From Acanthaster planci (lineage: Eukaryota > Echinodermata > Asteroidea > Valvatida > Acanthasteridae), in the NCBI RefSeq assembly GCF_001949145.1, contig NW_019091479.1, forward strand, positions 476,668-540,667: a stretch of 64,000 nucleotides of DNA. The letters are read 5' to 3'. The notes under the pieces were generated by a model. The model made no database searches and was not told where the DNA came from. It was given only the letters and a program-made list of their open reading frames with translations. The position numbers and the translations under genes were made by a program. Below are positions 41,132-53,663 of this stretch, in pieces (position 1 is the stretch's first letter; each line of letters begins with the position of its first letter).

Positions 41132-44100
41132 TTAGTAGTATCTACTGCTTCCTTGTTGATGTTGACTCTGCGATGTGGGGTAGCTGCCGTGACGCTGAGC
41201 TTGCTGGGAGGACTGGTAGCTTGTCTAACATGGGTAGAGAAAAAAAAAGTTGACTGAAGCTAGTCTATGAATATTGAGGGACTTGTTGGCAATGGAGTGA
41301 GGTTTGTTGCTTACTGTTAGACTAATAAATTTTTAGATATCAGTTATGTAGTCTGTATCCGCCCTGAGCAGAAGCCCTCCCTCGTTGGTTGAAAAGAGCC
41401 ATGTTGGTCAGGAGTGTTCATTTTGCTGGTAACGATGAGACTGCAATGCTTGTGTTTCATAGATGTTCATGAACCAGCAATGCCTGGTTACTACCAAAGG
41501 AGCCTCTGTTGCAAGGAAAAATAGCGCCCTCTCTTGGTCCAGCTCCATGCTCACTGAAGGAAACACAAATAAATTAACAAGTGGAACATAGAAACCAGGA
41601 GTGTTTTTTGTGAGATACGGCTAAACTCACCCCGTGTGGCTGAGGTTGTGTCTGTTGATGTTGTTGGCTAGGTTTCTTGTGTTGATATATTGGCGATTCA
41701 GGCTTCCTACGAGGAGTATAGGATGATGGCATACTCGGCTGCAAGCAAGAAGCAACATAAACATCAGAACAAAACTGCACAGCATCAGACACTTATAACT
41801 CTAGCACCAATGACTTAGTGTTCTGCTTCTGATGAAAATACAAGCAAAAAGATGATACAAACTAAAAGGTAAGATGTGTTGGGAAGATCAATTTTCCTAT
41901 TTGGAAAAACAAAACTAATTTTTTTCAAAACAAAAATCTTAGTCCATCAATTTCCATTTACCATTTGCACTTGACTGAGAATGACAGTAGCAATTCTACA
42001 GAGTCTTAGCCTGAATGTACTTAGGCATCAAATCTGATTCTGGGGGCTATACAAAGGAATGTTCAATGCACCTTTCCCATGAATATGTAAACTGGACAGG
42101 CTCATACGAACTACTGCCACTGGTTGGCAAGTGTGGCCGTCATCACAGTCGGAGAGCCTTACTCTATGCTCTAACAATAACTTGGCGCGTTGAAGGTCAA
42201 TAAAAACCATATTACAGCCTTTGTCCACATGGTTTTCTCAAAACTAAGTGAAGTTTTTCGACGACCCAAGATTGGAAAGTAACAATTCCTTGCCTTTAAG
42301 TTTGGCACTCATGTCAAACTATACCGGAGCAGAAACAATGTGTATGTGGTCATGATTGAGCGTACACCGAGATTTGTATTGTTATGTCATAGATTTAAGC
42401 AACTTTGCCAACCAGTGGTAGCAATGCACCTGCCTTATTTACATATTTCATGGGAAAAGTCCATTATCTAACCAAATGGACATCTGAATATAAAAGTTTG
42501 GAATTGTCCAGTAGGGCTGAATCCAACTCCATGGCAATTTTTCTCATCCTTGATTGTCAAGGTTCCAGCTCACCTTTCCCTGTTGTGCCTGCAGGTGTAC
42601 CTGAGATTGTGAGAGTAAGGTCTGCTGAGGGTGAAGAGCCTGTGGATGGGCACTAGCCATCTGCCTAGGATGCTGGAAGAGAAACAAAACAAAGCAATGA
42701 GACATGAAACAGCAGTATACTGTGGGAGTAAATGAAAAGGAAAGACACCTAAAACAGTGATAAGTTGCAAGACGAAAGCAGGACAAATATGTGTGATGCA
42801 GAAAAATACTGGAGGACATAAAAAAGGAGGTGATACATGAAACAGTAGTGTGCTGCTGGAAAAATGAGAATGACACATGAAACAGCCACATACTGCTGGC
42901 AGCTCCAGGAAAGCAAGAAAACTATACATAAACAGCAAATACTACAATGCGCTATTAAACAGAAAACTTGTGTAATACAAAAAGCAATGATTATTTTGTC
43001 TACTTTGTACAGTGCCTATTCATATTGCCAAATACTGTCACATGTCTGTATAAAAGGATGTGTTCACACTGCATTTCAGTTTGAAGATGTTTTCCCCAGA
43101 AATTCATCCCAGAATCAAGAACCGTCTTACAGTCAACTCACCTGGCCTTGTAGTTTGTGTTGGTAGTGGCCTTGGTCATCAGGGTACGGACCTTGTTTAA
43201 CAGACTGGTCCACTGTCTGTCCCTGGTGTACAGCTATGCTAGCTGCGGAGGCTGACTGACCACCGTGGATGTAACCTGGGCACACAAACAACATTTATGT
43301 AAGACTCTTTCTTCTGTAACAAAAAGCCTTAGAAGAAATACCTATTCAATTGGCAAGCTATATGCATAAACACAGCTGGGAAAAAACTGCACAAAGACGA
43401 TATAGGGTTGTGTTCATTCAGCTGAAAATTGATCAAACCTCTGCACCATTCATTTTTCCGCACACAGACAACTAAAACTGTACACAAATGATTCGCTTTG
43501 GCTTACAATAACATGTGCATCTATGGAACCACTAGCTGCTAGTAATATCTTCTCTGCACAGATGTGTGCGGTACGCAACCAAAATTCTTTGGTACAAAAT
43601 GTTAGTTTGTAGAGCCCAACGGGACAAAATGTAACAGCCAACTTACGATGAGGCTGAGCCTGGTAGGCTTGTGGAGTTTGCTGGGGCACAAAATGATTTG
43701 GGTAGGAGCTGAACGCTGACTCCCTAGATTGATACTTGCTGGCAGTGGATTGGCTGCTGGCTCCATACCCAGCATGCACTGCCTGTTGACCAGGTGGGTA
43801 ACCGGTCGCTGATTGGCTGACGTAGCTGGAGTTGGCCTGTGATGTGGTGTATGGTTGATGACCTGGAAATCACAGAAATTCTCATTACATGTCGCATTCA
43901 ATAGAAAGACTGCATTTCACAATACAGGGTTTGCATGGCTGCCATTTTGCAGGCCAGTGCTTTTATTCCACAGGATATGCACAAAGGAGGTTTCCCCCTG
44001 GAATAAAAGAACTGCCCTGAAAGATGGCTACCATGCAAAGCCTGTATTTTCCTGAGTTCTTTAGCATACACTGATCCATGACGTGAAATAAAAGCATTTA

Positions 44101-47100
44101 CTCAGCAGGCAATACGTTGTACTGTTTCACGTTAATCGCTCTTCCATATCTGAAAAAGCTAGCTGATCTTTCTTTGCCACAATAAAAGATCCTGAGATCC
44201 CGATAAATGGCCACACCCTTACAGATGTCACTATTAGGGGTCATCCAACTAGATGACACTTAACATGTTGAGCAACATAACTGCACAGAGTTACATAGAT
44301 GAGGCAATGATTGTGTCTCACCTTGTCTGTAGGAACCATGAGAAGCTTGGCTCTGTCCATAACCTGGGCCCTGGCCGTACGGGCCTTGCTGTACAGGGTG
44401 CTGAGGGTATAACTCAACCACTGGTGGAGATGGGCTACGAGTCCGCTTCACTCCCTGATCAATCAACAAGATGCAGCAAGTCAGATTTTACAAAGAAAGA
44501 GTTGTTGAATTCTTCTCTACTGACATAACTGATACAGCTGTTACCATAACACTGTAAAAGAAATGTTCTGCACTTAGAACTGGGATGAAAATCAGCATTA
44601 GAAGGGGTGCTTCCTAAACTGTTCGAGGTCAACAAGTAAATTGGATCTTTTATTCTTGCCAGTGGGTTTTCTTAATTTTGTTCTTGCACTTTGCTTGCAC
44701 GTCTACAATTTTAAAAAATTGTTGAGACTGGTGTTTGTACAGGTTTCTTCAAGCTGTTCAGCTAGATTGTTGAGCACTTTTGAGGAATTCTTGGTTTCCT
44801 TAGCAACAAGAGCAGAATTTGTGTAAATACAGTCAATCAACAAAATGCCACTAAGGACAGCTCAAAATGTGATATAAAAACTAACACCCATGACGCAAAG
44901 CCACAATAATATCACTAACTGCAGTACACACTGCTTCATTGGATTTGAGCAAACCACCCAATGCAAGCAAACTCAGTGGTCGAGTGGTTAAACATTTACA
45001 CTTGTAAGCAGAAAGTTGTCAGATTGAATCCCCCTTGAGCAAGCCAGTGATTTTTATTTTGCATCTGTTGGGCCAACTGAGAATACAGTGTGAATACAAA
45101 TAGCGTTTTTTCACAAAATCCTAGCATAAAATTAAGATCCTTAATACAAAGCCAAGTTAATATCATTAAACCGGCATTTGGCAATGGTATTGGCATTTTC
45201 AACCCAAGCAGAAGTCAAGCGCTGAGTTCAGAAGAGTTGTACCCAGACGAGCAAACACAGATAAAGAACTCTATTCATTCTCTTCTACTGAGTACTTACA
45301 TGGACTCCCTGTGCAGGTTGCTGTGCTGGTGTGCGGTACATGGGCCCCTTATCCAACATGGCTGGCCTCCCCTGCATATGGGCACCTAAATGTATGGTCA
45401 AAATTGACTTCATCAAACTGACTAAACTTCATTCACTTACACTTGAGGTATGTCAAGAGTCCTCAATATCGTTACTCATAGTTGGGTAAAGTATTTCGGA
45501 AAGTTGAACTGATGTTAGCTCAGGAAGCTGAACAAACTGTCGAAGACTATTTCAATTAAGACTAATAATTAACTTTTAAATGCTGGGACAAGGTATTTAT
45601 ATGTTTGTTGGGGACGGTGTTGTATTCTGTTTATTTGCAGATGAAGAAAAAGGAAAACTGGTGTCAAGAAACGACAGGGAGTTCAGCTGATAACAAGTTT
45701 ACCTTGCACAATCATGTGAGGTCCAGGCATGTGCAATGTAGGATGATACTGGTGATGGTGGCTCATGGCAACCATTAATTCACTGCAAGGTCAAAGGTTA
45801 AAATTAGCATCAGGAAACCACTTTAACTCAGCTACTAACACAGATCATTGCTTAGACATTCAACGAAGGGCTTTACAATTTGTGAAAATCGCTGTGCGCC
45901 CCATATAAAAAAAAAACAGCTGAAGCACATGCGTACAATGGTATGCATTGCTCAAACCCAAGATTGCCACTTAGAAGAATGGTACTTTTCTTCCTCAGGT
46001 ATGAAAATCATGACATGCATATTAAATGACAAGAAAAAATAGTTCAATGTAGTGCCTGAATTAGGAAAGGCTCCACTAGAATTTCTGTAGTTGACAATAA
46101 GAGCTACAATAAATGAGTAGCAATTACAGAAAAGACGGTGTTTTCTTTGAATCTCGGTGAGAGATGAGAAATGCTGACCTTTTTTCCTTCATCTGTTGCC
46201 TTCTGCGGTTTTCATCCTCATTGAGAACCTTCTTGAGTTGTGAGAACAACTCGTGCTTGTCAGCTTTGAGAGACTTGAGTTTATCCTCTAGTGACTTGAT
46301 CTGAAAGACAACAGAAATTCAATACTAAAAACAGGTTGGTGAAATTTTGTAAAAACCTGTTTAATTCATAGAATTGGTCAATAAAACAATGTCTTTTTTA
46401 CAAAATCAGTGCTGGATACCACATTTACTAGTTTTACCAGGAAGTTTCTTGTTTGTAACAAAATTAGGGAAAAGTTGGATTCACTCTTTTCTATTTCAAT
46501 GCAAAAGGTGGAATTCCTCTTTTACCAAATGCCTAGAAGTATTTTCAAACGAGTTAAGTTTTTAGACATCAGTAAAAAAAAGAAAATACGCATGAAATTA
46601 CATGTCCGACAGACTGAGTAAATTGTTATCAAATCATCTGGCAGCATTTCTGATAATTCATGAGGGGTGTGTATGGGAATGTGGAGTTGTACATGCAGGT
46701 TGCTTTACTTCCTATGGTAATACACCTGTTATCAATTAATTATCATCCTACCTGTTCCTTAGTCTCCTCCAGAGACAAGGATTCCGCCTCTGCCTTCTTT
46801 CTCAAACGTTCTGCTTCTTCCATCTTCCTTTCAATGGCTTTATCTGCTTCCTCCTCTTCTGCAAAGTAAAACAAATCAGGACAGAAATGTGACTCAAACA
46901 AATGAGCAAGTCTTTATTATCATTAACAATCCCTGTGCACATGTTAGAATTCTTCGAAATGCATCAATACCTTTTAATGCACTCTTTTTTTGAATCTAGA
47001 ATTACTTTCAACAAAAGCTCCAATTAAATATAAGCTTTCATCTGGCTGTCATACATGAGAAGTAAACACTGGTTAGATGGACCTGGAATAGGCAATGTAC

Positions 47101-47349
47101 ATGTACAGGTGTTCTGGAAAAAAGAAAGATTCTACAATGCACCTGTAAATATCACAATACTTACTAATGAGGTAAAGAAAACCAGTCAGAACCCACAGTT
47201 TGGACATTGAAAGTCTATGGCTCTTGCATTTCTGTGGGTATTAGATGTGGATTACCTTGACGCTTTCGTTCTCGCTCCTTGAGAATATGGTGTTTGAGAG
47301 CGGCAGCCATAGCCTGTGTTAGTTTGGGTCGATCTAGAAGGCCTGGCAT
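41132..47349 (-). CDS. GPS2: GPS2, G protein pathway suppressor 2 (11 coding exons, complete)
   Basis: GPS2 is a nuclear subunit of the NCoR/SMRT-HDAC3-TBL1 corepressor complex and, in mammals, an inhibitor of Ubc13 ubiquitin ligation. Exons: 47256-47349, 46752-46858, 46179-46300, 45703-45782, 45300-45385, 44322-44454, 43647-43862, 43142-43275, 42574-42672, 41631-41738, 41132-41224. They sum to 1272 nt, 423 aa plus stop; human GPS2 is 327 aa. The N-terminus MPGLLDRPKLTQAMA closely matches human MPALLERPKLSNAMA. A charged coiled coil spans about residues 22-107 and includes SLEETKEQ and LFSQLKKVLNED. The rest is Gln/Pro/Tyr/His-rich and disordered, with AHPQALHP matching human MHPQALHP. The extra length is in this Q-rich tail. 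The ATG follows a 5' UTR with a possible acceptor at 47384-47385, so an upstream non-coding exon near 48010-48130 is likely. Confidence 0.95.
41355..41550. repeat. dispersed ~200-bp repeat, copy 2 (GPS2 last intron)
   Basis: Partner of 17150-17345, in the same orientation, inside the last intron of GPS2. It carries AGCGCCCTCT near its right part, a motif seen at several other non-coding places in the window (around 8092, 8163, 16140, 20001 and 39647). Confidence 0.75.
43921..44048. mobile_element. mariner-like MITE in a GPS2 intron
   Basis: A 128-bp foldback with two 50-bp arms (43921-43970 and 43999-44048) that match at 43 of 50 positions. The ends read TACAGGGTTTGCATGG and, reversed, TACAGGCTTTGCATGG, with a terminal TA on each side consistent with a Tc1/mariner target site. 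The arms are separated by only 28 bases. It is non-coding. Confidence 0.82.
44970..45075 (+). mobile_element. tRNA-derived SINE fragment
   Basis: Contains an exact Pol III A box (TGGTCGAGTGG, 44977-44987), a Thr(TGT)-like anticodon region (ACTTGTAAGC) and a near B box (AGATTGAATCC, 45021-45031). After the tRNA-like head comes CCTTGAGCAAG, resembling the CCTTGGGCAAGG block common behind tRNA heads of animal SINEs. The acceptor stem does not close, so it is not a working tRNA. It lies in a GPS2 intron, opposite to the gene. Confidence 0.6.
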
Positions 47350-48009
47350 GATGCTCAGTTCATAAAGATGGGCAAACGGTCTTCTAATCAACTGTACAGT
47401 ATGAAAAAGGTCAGATAACTTAAAATAAATGTGCCTAATACCACCATGATATGAGAAACCTGTGCAATACGACTAACAACACCCACTTAATGCACACAGT
47501 CATGACAATAGCTGGAAATATTCAGCACCAAAGGCTCATGGCATGGGGATGCATAATAATTAATACAAAGAATCTCTCCAACTGCCCATATTTTACACAG
47601 TCAGTCATCTTTGATAAGTTTGAAAGGCAATCATTGACAATGAAAATCTGAAAAGGTAAACAAGGCGAAGCGTGTGCCATTTAAACTTTTGAAATAATTT
47701 TCACCTAACATTCATTGACAGTATGTTAGTCCTAAAAAGGTTAATCCAAATTTAATACATGCCGTTCGTATTTTTCACCAAATACGTGCAAAGTTAGAAA
47801 GGTATGGGCCAAAAGCAAAAAATAAATACCACGATTAATCAAACACTCAGCATGCTCAGTACAGTCATGTCAATTTTGTCACTGTCACTCATACTCCTAC
47901 TACCTCGCCTACAACTTACAATTTATAAGACAAAACATTTTTGAGCTTCATTGGCTCACACGAAATAATTCTTATTAAGGGGGTAGGGTGAAGAAAATAA
48001 AGTAAATGA

Positions 48010-48344
48010 TACCTTTATAGCAATTTGCAAGAGAGGGTTGCGTGAATTGTAATTTTTTGTTAATATTTACGGCACGACGAAATGAACAAGACTACAGTCG
48101 CCAAATGGTCGCCATCTTTGACGGAAACTATTCGGTGAAGCTCGGACATTTCCGTAAATGAAACAAAATACAAAAAAATTAATTGCCTAAATTATGTGTT
48201 TATCTTTTATCTCAAAAATGTATTTCAAAAACCTGTCTGAAAAATAAACTGTTAAATCTAATATGTAAAACGTTCATTTTTGTTTAAAATACTTCACACC
48301 GACCATGTTCGGCTTTCTTCCGATTGACTCGGAACAATGTCGGT
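48010..48344. promoter_or_regulatory. divergent GPS2/RPL22 promoter region
   Basis: GPS2 runs left and RPL22 right from this segment. On the minus strand a YY1-type motif (AAGATGGCGAC) sits at 48108-48118, a usual position just downstream of housekeeping-gene start sites, so the GPS2 start probably lies near 48110-48140. A possible GPS2 5' UTR donor is GTATCATT at about 48010. The RPL22 start is placed at 48345. The motif positions are read from the sequence; promoter function is inferred. Confidence 0.5.
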
Positions 48345-48351
48345 CTCTTTT
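48345..48351 (+). promoter_or_regulatory. RPL22: 5' TOP tract of RPL22
   Basis: CTCTTTT, a C followed by pyrimidines, lies 26 bases before the RPL22 ATG. Ribosomal protein mRNAs of animals begin with such a terminal oligopyrimidine tract, which places them under mTOR/LARP1 translational control. A second pyrimidine run at 48313-48321 is the alternative. Confidence 0.55.
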
Positions 48352-48370
48352 ATCCTGCGAAGTGAGCAAG

Positions 48371-51297
48371 ATGCCCATGGTATGTTAAACTGTGATCAGG
48401 AATCCCGAATTTATCGCACAATTTGGGGGTAATTTTCATGAAAACATTATTTCACGACTTCGAATAATAACGCTGCCTACTGTAGATGTAGTTGTTTGAT
48501 GGAATAACTGTTCGTTTCGTCAAAATATAACCATAAAAATTGTAAAAATGGGAAAGTTCGAAGGCGGGTCACCTATGAAGTGCGCCCTCATTGCTGTGGT
48601 TGAATTGCCGCACGTGGCGTGAGGGTACCGGGTGCATCCATTAAATCGTTGTATTTGTGCGCGCGAGCTCATTAATATGTTGTGATCCCATGGGATTTTT
48701 ACAAGAAGACATGGATCATAGAAATATTTCTATAAATCCCGAATTTGGGACTGACAGTTTCCAGTTTGGGGTGTTTCTTTCACAAAAAGCCCTAAATTGT
48801 GGGCCCATTTTGGATAGAGGCGGGCAGCTAGCTACATTCAGAGCTGGGCGCATAGTTTTACTACTATTTAGGGGTTTCTTCGGGGAAAGGCGAATAGAAA
48901 CATTTTTGTGGCTAACGTTCATAAAATTGAAATGAAATCTTGTGATCTTCTGGCCATACTCTTGAGTTTCCAGTGAAAAACGAGAGGCTAACCTCTTCCC
49001 AAGAGTCACTAGGCAGTGCTATTTTGGTCTGATATGGCACTGTTTTCTATGGATGCATACTTGTGTAGTGCAACCTCGGGCAGGTCATGCTATTTAGTGT
49101 CAACAAAGCGTCAACAAAATATTCAACCATTTTTATGCAAATATTTTATATTTACAACATAAGTAAGACTCCTACATATCATATTCAATGTATCACACTA
49201 TCGAAAATGATATTTGTGGAAATTTGAGCAACAAATTTTGGGCTTGTCATGCAGCCCAACTGGCCAGTATCTTGTTTTTGAGTGGACATTAAAGTAAAGA
49301 TGGCTGCCTCCATTGCAAAAAAGTTTCATTTTTTGCGTAAATCTGGAAGCACATTCAATGTTTCTCGTACACAGTGGCCATGGTGGCAAGTCTTATAATA
49401 TGATAAAACCACTTTTAATCTTTAGAGGGCATTTTCAAGTTGTTGACACTTTGTTGACACTAGTTGTATGTGTTGACGCTTGTTGACGCTAAATAGCATA
49501 GCCGCGTGAGGCTAGGCGGCTAGTTATTTACACTGTAGCATACAGTAATTTACTGAACTTGACCACTTGACTCAACCAGGTATACTTGTCTCAATGTCTC
49601 AAATTTCATTCTTATCTGTATCACAGAGTTCAGGTCATGCTAAGTTGATGGAATGATGCTTAATTTGAAAGTAAATGACTGAAATGATAAAAATAAATGG
49701 ATGTGTCATTGTTTAACAAATCTGTAAAGTTTGTTTAATTTAAAGAAATGGGAATAGTTTGAAAATGTTTGCTTGTGATAATTTGAAAAAGGAAGGAACA
49801 CTGAGCTGTCGTTTAAATTTGTAGTGTTATTTTGTTTTCTTATTGAAATTCAGAAAAAAGTGGTCAAGAAGGGCTCCAAGCCTGTTGTGAAGGGGAAGAA
49901 AAAGAAGCAAACGCTTCATTTTACCATCGACTGTACTCTACCAGTCGAAGATGGCATCATGGATGCAGCTAATTTTGTGAGTTATCCTTTAATCTACAGT
50001 GGTGTAGCCTTGCTCTATTCAGAGGGGGGTAAGATATCTCCATTTGCCACCCCCCCATCCCCCAGCTGTGTTTCCAAATTCTTCTCGGAGGGGATAAGAG
50101 TTTGCCGGGGAACCCCTCCCTTTGCTCCCTTCCCCCACCCCACATACACACACCCAGCTATGTTGGCAGACTCTACTTAGAGAGAAGCAAGAGTTCCTGA
50201 GATGGGCAGTTTACTGCTCCCGTTGGCTACACCACTGTCAATCTGTACAATCAGGCAAGGTTTACAAATCTGCTGGATCTAACTCCACTGAGCATTCAAC
50301 AGAAACAACATCAGTTGTCAACTATGAGACAATGGGAGTTAGCCTCATGTAACATTGCCACTGTTGGGTCCTGTGTTGGCTTGCTTGTTGGAACTCGTAG
50401 GCTGTTTGGCTTTGAAGGATAGTTGACCTGTTGGATACTGAGCTGGCGTCTCACTGGTTTATTGTTGTGGGTTGAATAGCTTTGCTTGCTCAAATGATGT
50501 CCAGGTAGGGTTTAGAGTTTGGTGATCAAAAGCCTGTGAATTAAAGTGTAAATTATTCAGAAAGTGTAGTTAACACATACAGCTATTTGGGAGTGGGTTT
50601 TTGTTCATTAGATCATGAGAGTAGAGAAAAACTCTACTCAGGAACGTCAAGTGAAACAGAGAAATGATTTCAGTTCTTAAAACGGAATCTCCCTGAAAGA
50701 TTTTCTTTTTTCTTTGGTATTGAAAACTATTAATGTTATGTCTCTCTGGTCTAGGGTTAACCATCCCTAGTCCAACTTAGGGACCTCTTCCCTAAACAAC
50801 ACACCCCATTGTGGGTGTACTGTGTCCCTCTGAGGGCACAGTGGTTAGGGCCACCTTCCCTAACCTCCCTTCTTGTTTGTTCACTCCGCCCACCCAATCA
50901 CAGGAGGCATTCTTGCAGGACCGCATCAAAGTGGACGGGAAGACCAAGAACTTTGGCAACAATGTCAGCATCGAGCGCAAGAAGAGCAAGGTGACCATCA
51001 CATCCCACATTGACTTCTCTAAGAGGTGGGTTCAAGGATATCAGCTCAGACGGTGACTTTCTTAAAGACAAAGTGTGAAAGTGTAATGGGAACTCTGACA
51101 TGTTGAAAGTAAATTCCTTTCAATTTTTTTTTCTTTCGTCATGGTTGAATAGGTATCTGAAGTACCTGACCAAGAAGTACTTGAAGAAGAACAACTTGCG
51201 TGACTGGCTGCGAGTGGTGGCCTCTGGTAAAGACACGTACGACCTGCGTTACTTCCAGATCAACCAGGAAGAAGATGAGGATGAAGATGAAGATTAA
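48371..51297 (+). CDS. RPL22: ribosomal protein eL22 (4 exons, complete)
   Basis: A 60S subunit protein. Exons: 48371-48379, 49854-49976, 50904-51025, 51153-51297; total 399 nt, 132 aa (human 128 aa). The first exon codes only Met-Pro-Met before GTATGT, a short first coding exon of the kind typical for ribosomal protein genes. Exon 2 is lysine-rich and then reads [15 protein letters not shown]; exon 3 has FLQDRIKV; exon 4 has [20 protein letters not shown], identical to human over that stretch, and a Glu/Asp tail. Phases 0, 0 and 2 all close. The ATG has A at -3. Intron 2 carries a hAT-like MITE. The identity is unambiguous. Confidence 0.97.
49997..50237. mobile_element. hAT-like MITE in RPL22 intron 2
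   Basis: A 241-bp element that begins CAGTGGTGTAGCC and ends with the exact reverse complement of that 13-mer. The flanks TTAATCTA (49989-49996) and TCAATCTG (50238-50245) agree at 6 of 8 positions, as expected for an old 8-bp hAT target duplication. The interior is non-coding and has C- and G-runs. Confidence 0.8.
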
Positions 51298-51425
51298 AGT
51301 GTGATGTTTGCAGTCACCCGTTACCCATGAAATCACCCATTCAACACCTTAGAGTTGCTGCTTGAGGCGGTCTCATTCTGTGTTGTAGCCTGTCAAGAAA
51401 ACAGCGGAGATTTTCAAACTGTAAA

Positions 51426-51431
51426 ATTAAA
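51426..51431 (+). terminator. RPL22 polyadenylation signal
   Basis: ATTAAA, 129 bases after the RPL22 stop, followed by a T-rich stretch. It is the first good signal downstream and fits the short 3' UTR of ribosomal protein mRNAs. Confidence 0.6.
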
Positions 51432-51444
51432 ACAGTCATTTTCA

Positions 51445-53580
51445 TTATCAATTACGCTTGTTCATGTACACCTGTACTCCGGAGATAATTTCTGAGGCAT
51501 GTGGAGAATTTGGGCACTTCAATCAGACAGGGCAGATGATACAGATCTGGTACCCCGTCTCAATCGGTTTTCCAAGTACATGTTTATGGTTTGAGCACTG
51601 TTCACTTCTGCAGGATCCGTTGTATCAGAGATCAGAATAAATTACAGAAGACATTGTCACAAGGATGTGGAGTTGTGTGGACACGTGCATTTTGTCTGGC
51701 CTAGTATGATTCAAATGATGGTTGAATCTGATCGTGTATATGGTTGCATGTGGAAGTCTTGGTTTAGCCATGGTGCCTTCACACATTGGCCCCTGTAGGG
51801 TGCCGTTGGGGGACCACTTTTTTCGGGGGGGGGGGAATTTCCATGGGGTGGCCAACCTGGGAGGATGCCCCTTCCCCACTCCTATTGAACACCCATGTAG
51901 TAACCTGTTGGAAGTATGGTGGACACAGCAGGATGGCGCTGTTTGAAGTGGGTGAATTTTGAGCAAACAAGATTTGAGACTTGCCAAATAGTCCCTCGTT
52001 TTACTTCTGACATACTTCAAACAGGCACATGTACATTAGGAAAGTAGTGGAAGGCCTTTATGGGATGGGGTGGTTTGTCCCACGTACCCATATTAGAGGA
52101 TACATCGGCTGAAGATGCCCTCTGAAGATGGGAACTGGTCTCTACCGGTACTTTGTTACACATACTGACCAAATTGTTAGCATAACGTCGTATATTAGTA
52201 TTTGCGAAAGACGGCATAAAGAACAGCGCCACCTTTTGTCAGATAAGATGTTACCGAGCCACTTTAGGCTCCAACGGCAAGAGTTAAGTCATTTGCGTCC
52301 ACGCCCCCTAACAATTGTCTTCAGAATATCTGACAACGGCGAAATTTTTGCTGGGTTGTTTTATTTTTACAGGCGTGGGTAGTTCGCAATTTTGCCATCC
52401 CCCCTCCCCACAGTTAAGTTAAATTGGTTTAGAACCATGGAGCTTTTAGATGAAGGACACAGAAGGAGTTTGAACTGCGCAGGCTATAACGTCTGGCCGA
52501 TTTCCGTTTTCTAGCACGCCTGGTAATGGTATGTCATAGCCAGAGCGCGCAGGGAGTGCTTGCTAAGCGCAAAGCACCACCTGTTTCACAACCACGAAAC
52601 CCCTTTGTACCCATTTTCGCCGCCGCAATTTTTCGCTGGTAATTTGTCTCCTTTAAACTTTGTGTACTTATGTATAGGAAATTGAATATTCATGCTTCGT
52701 TGGTGCTTGGTATGATCTCACAACATCAATTTAATGCTTGCGCAGTTGCTTGCATTATGCCGGTGTGCCCTAAGTAACGTGCAGTCTTTGCAATGAATGC
52801 TTTCTTTTGGAGTTACATGTATTTTGGGAATGAATAGCCACGTTGTTTACAAATTTTTGTGTTTTGTTAAAATCGTTTTATTATGGCATTTGTGTAAAAG
52901 TGTCTTTTATGAGATTTCATGATGTCTCTCTGTGATGAAGTTGCGGCGCATTTTGTTACTTATGAACTTAGCTTTCCAGTACTAGTTACCATTTTGTTGG
53001 CCAGTCTTAGCCAAATTCGTAACAAGTCTTTGAGAACCGATGTATTGCTGGGAGGAGAATAAAGATACAAACTTCGCATGGATAATGGAACAGTATCCAA
53101 ATTTTAAAAGTTTATTCAGGATGGTAAAAGTAGGTCTCATATCGGAGACTTTTCTCTCTCTATCTCCTGGTCACAGCAGTAATTTGTATATAATTGCAAG
53201 CAAAACACTACAAGTATTGCTAGAATATTATTGGCCCCGCTTGTCCAGCTAAGATGCAGGCTGTAATCGGGTATTTTGGAATGTTTTCTATTATTCGCCT
53301 GGCCAGATGGGGATGACCATCGGAGCACTTACAACTCCTGTTCCCTTCCCCTATGCTGGAAACTGACCCTTTCTCAAAGATGGGTTTCTTAATCGGTCTT
53401 GTTTCATTCCCCCTGTGAACCATTTAAGAATCAAAATTCGATTGTGTTGGCTAAATATCTAATGGTTACTCTCTGTGACAAAATAAAATATTGATATTGG
53501 TCTAGAATATCCAAAATTAGGGACGTAGAGCTACATTGAAAACGGAGCTGGGTTTTAATTAATGGCTTGTCTGGAAGTTT
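51445..53580. other. intergenic, RPL22 to ING4/5
   Basis: No gene can be supported. A G-rich stretch around 51826 resembles dispersed-repeat debris. The part from about 52500 to 52650 is richer in G+C without a recognised element. Confidence 0.55.
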
Positions 53581-53612
53581 CTTGCCCCTTAATTGTGAAG
53601 TGCGACCTCTGT

Positions 53613-53620
53613 TGACGTCA
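53613..53620 (+). promoter_or_regulatory. CRE/ATF site upstream of the ING gene
   Basis: A perfect palindromic TGACGTCA lies 43 bases before the ATG. It is followed by an E2F-type GCGGGAAA at 53646-53653. Both motifs are common close to start sites of growth-regulated genes; function here is inferred from position. Confidence 0.55.
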
Positions 53621-53663
53621 GCGATCCAAGGAGCTGAGTTAATAAGCGGGAAAAATTACCACC

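Noticed and set aside
49640-49690. C/D snoRNA in RPL22 intron 1
   Set aside because: TGATG and CTGA motifs occur but too close together and without a terminal stem.
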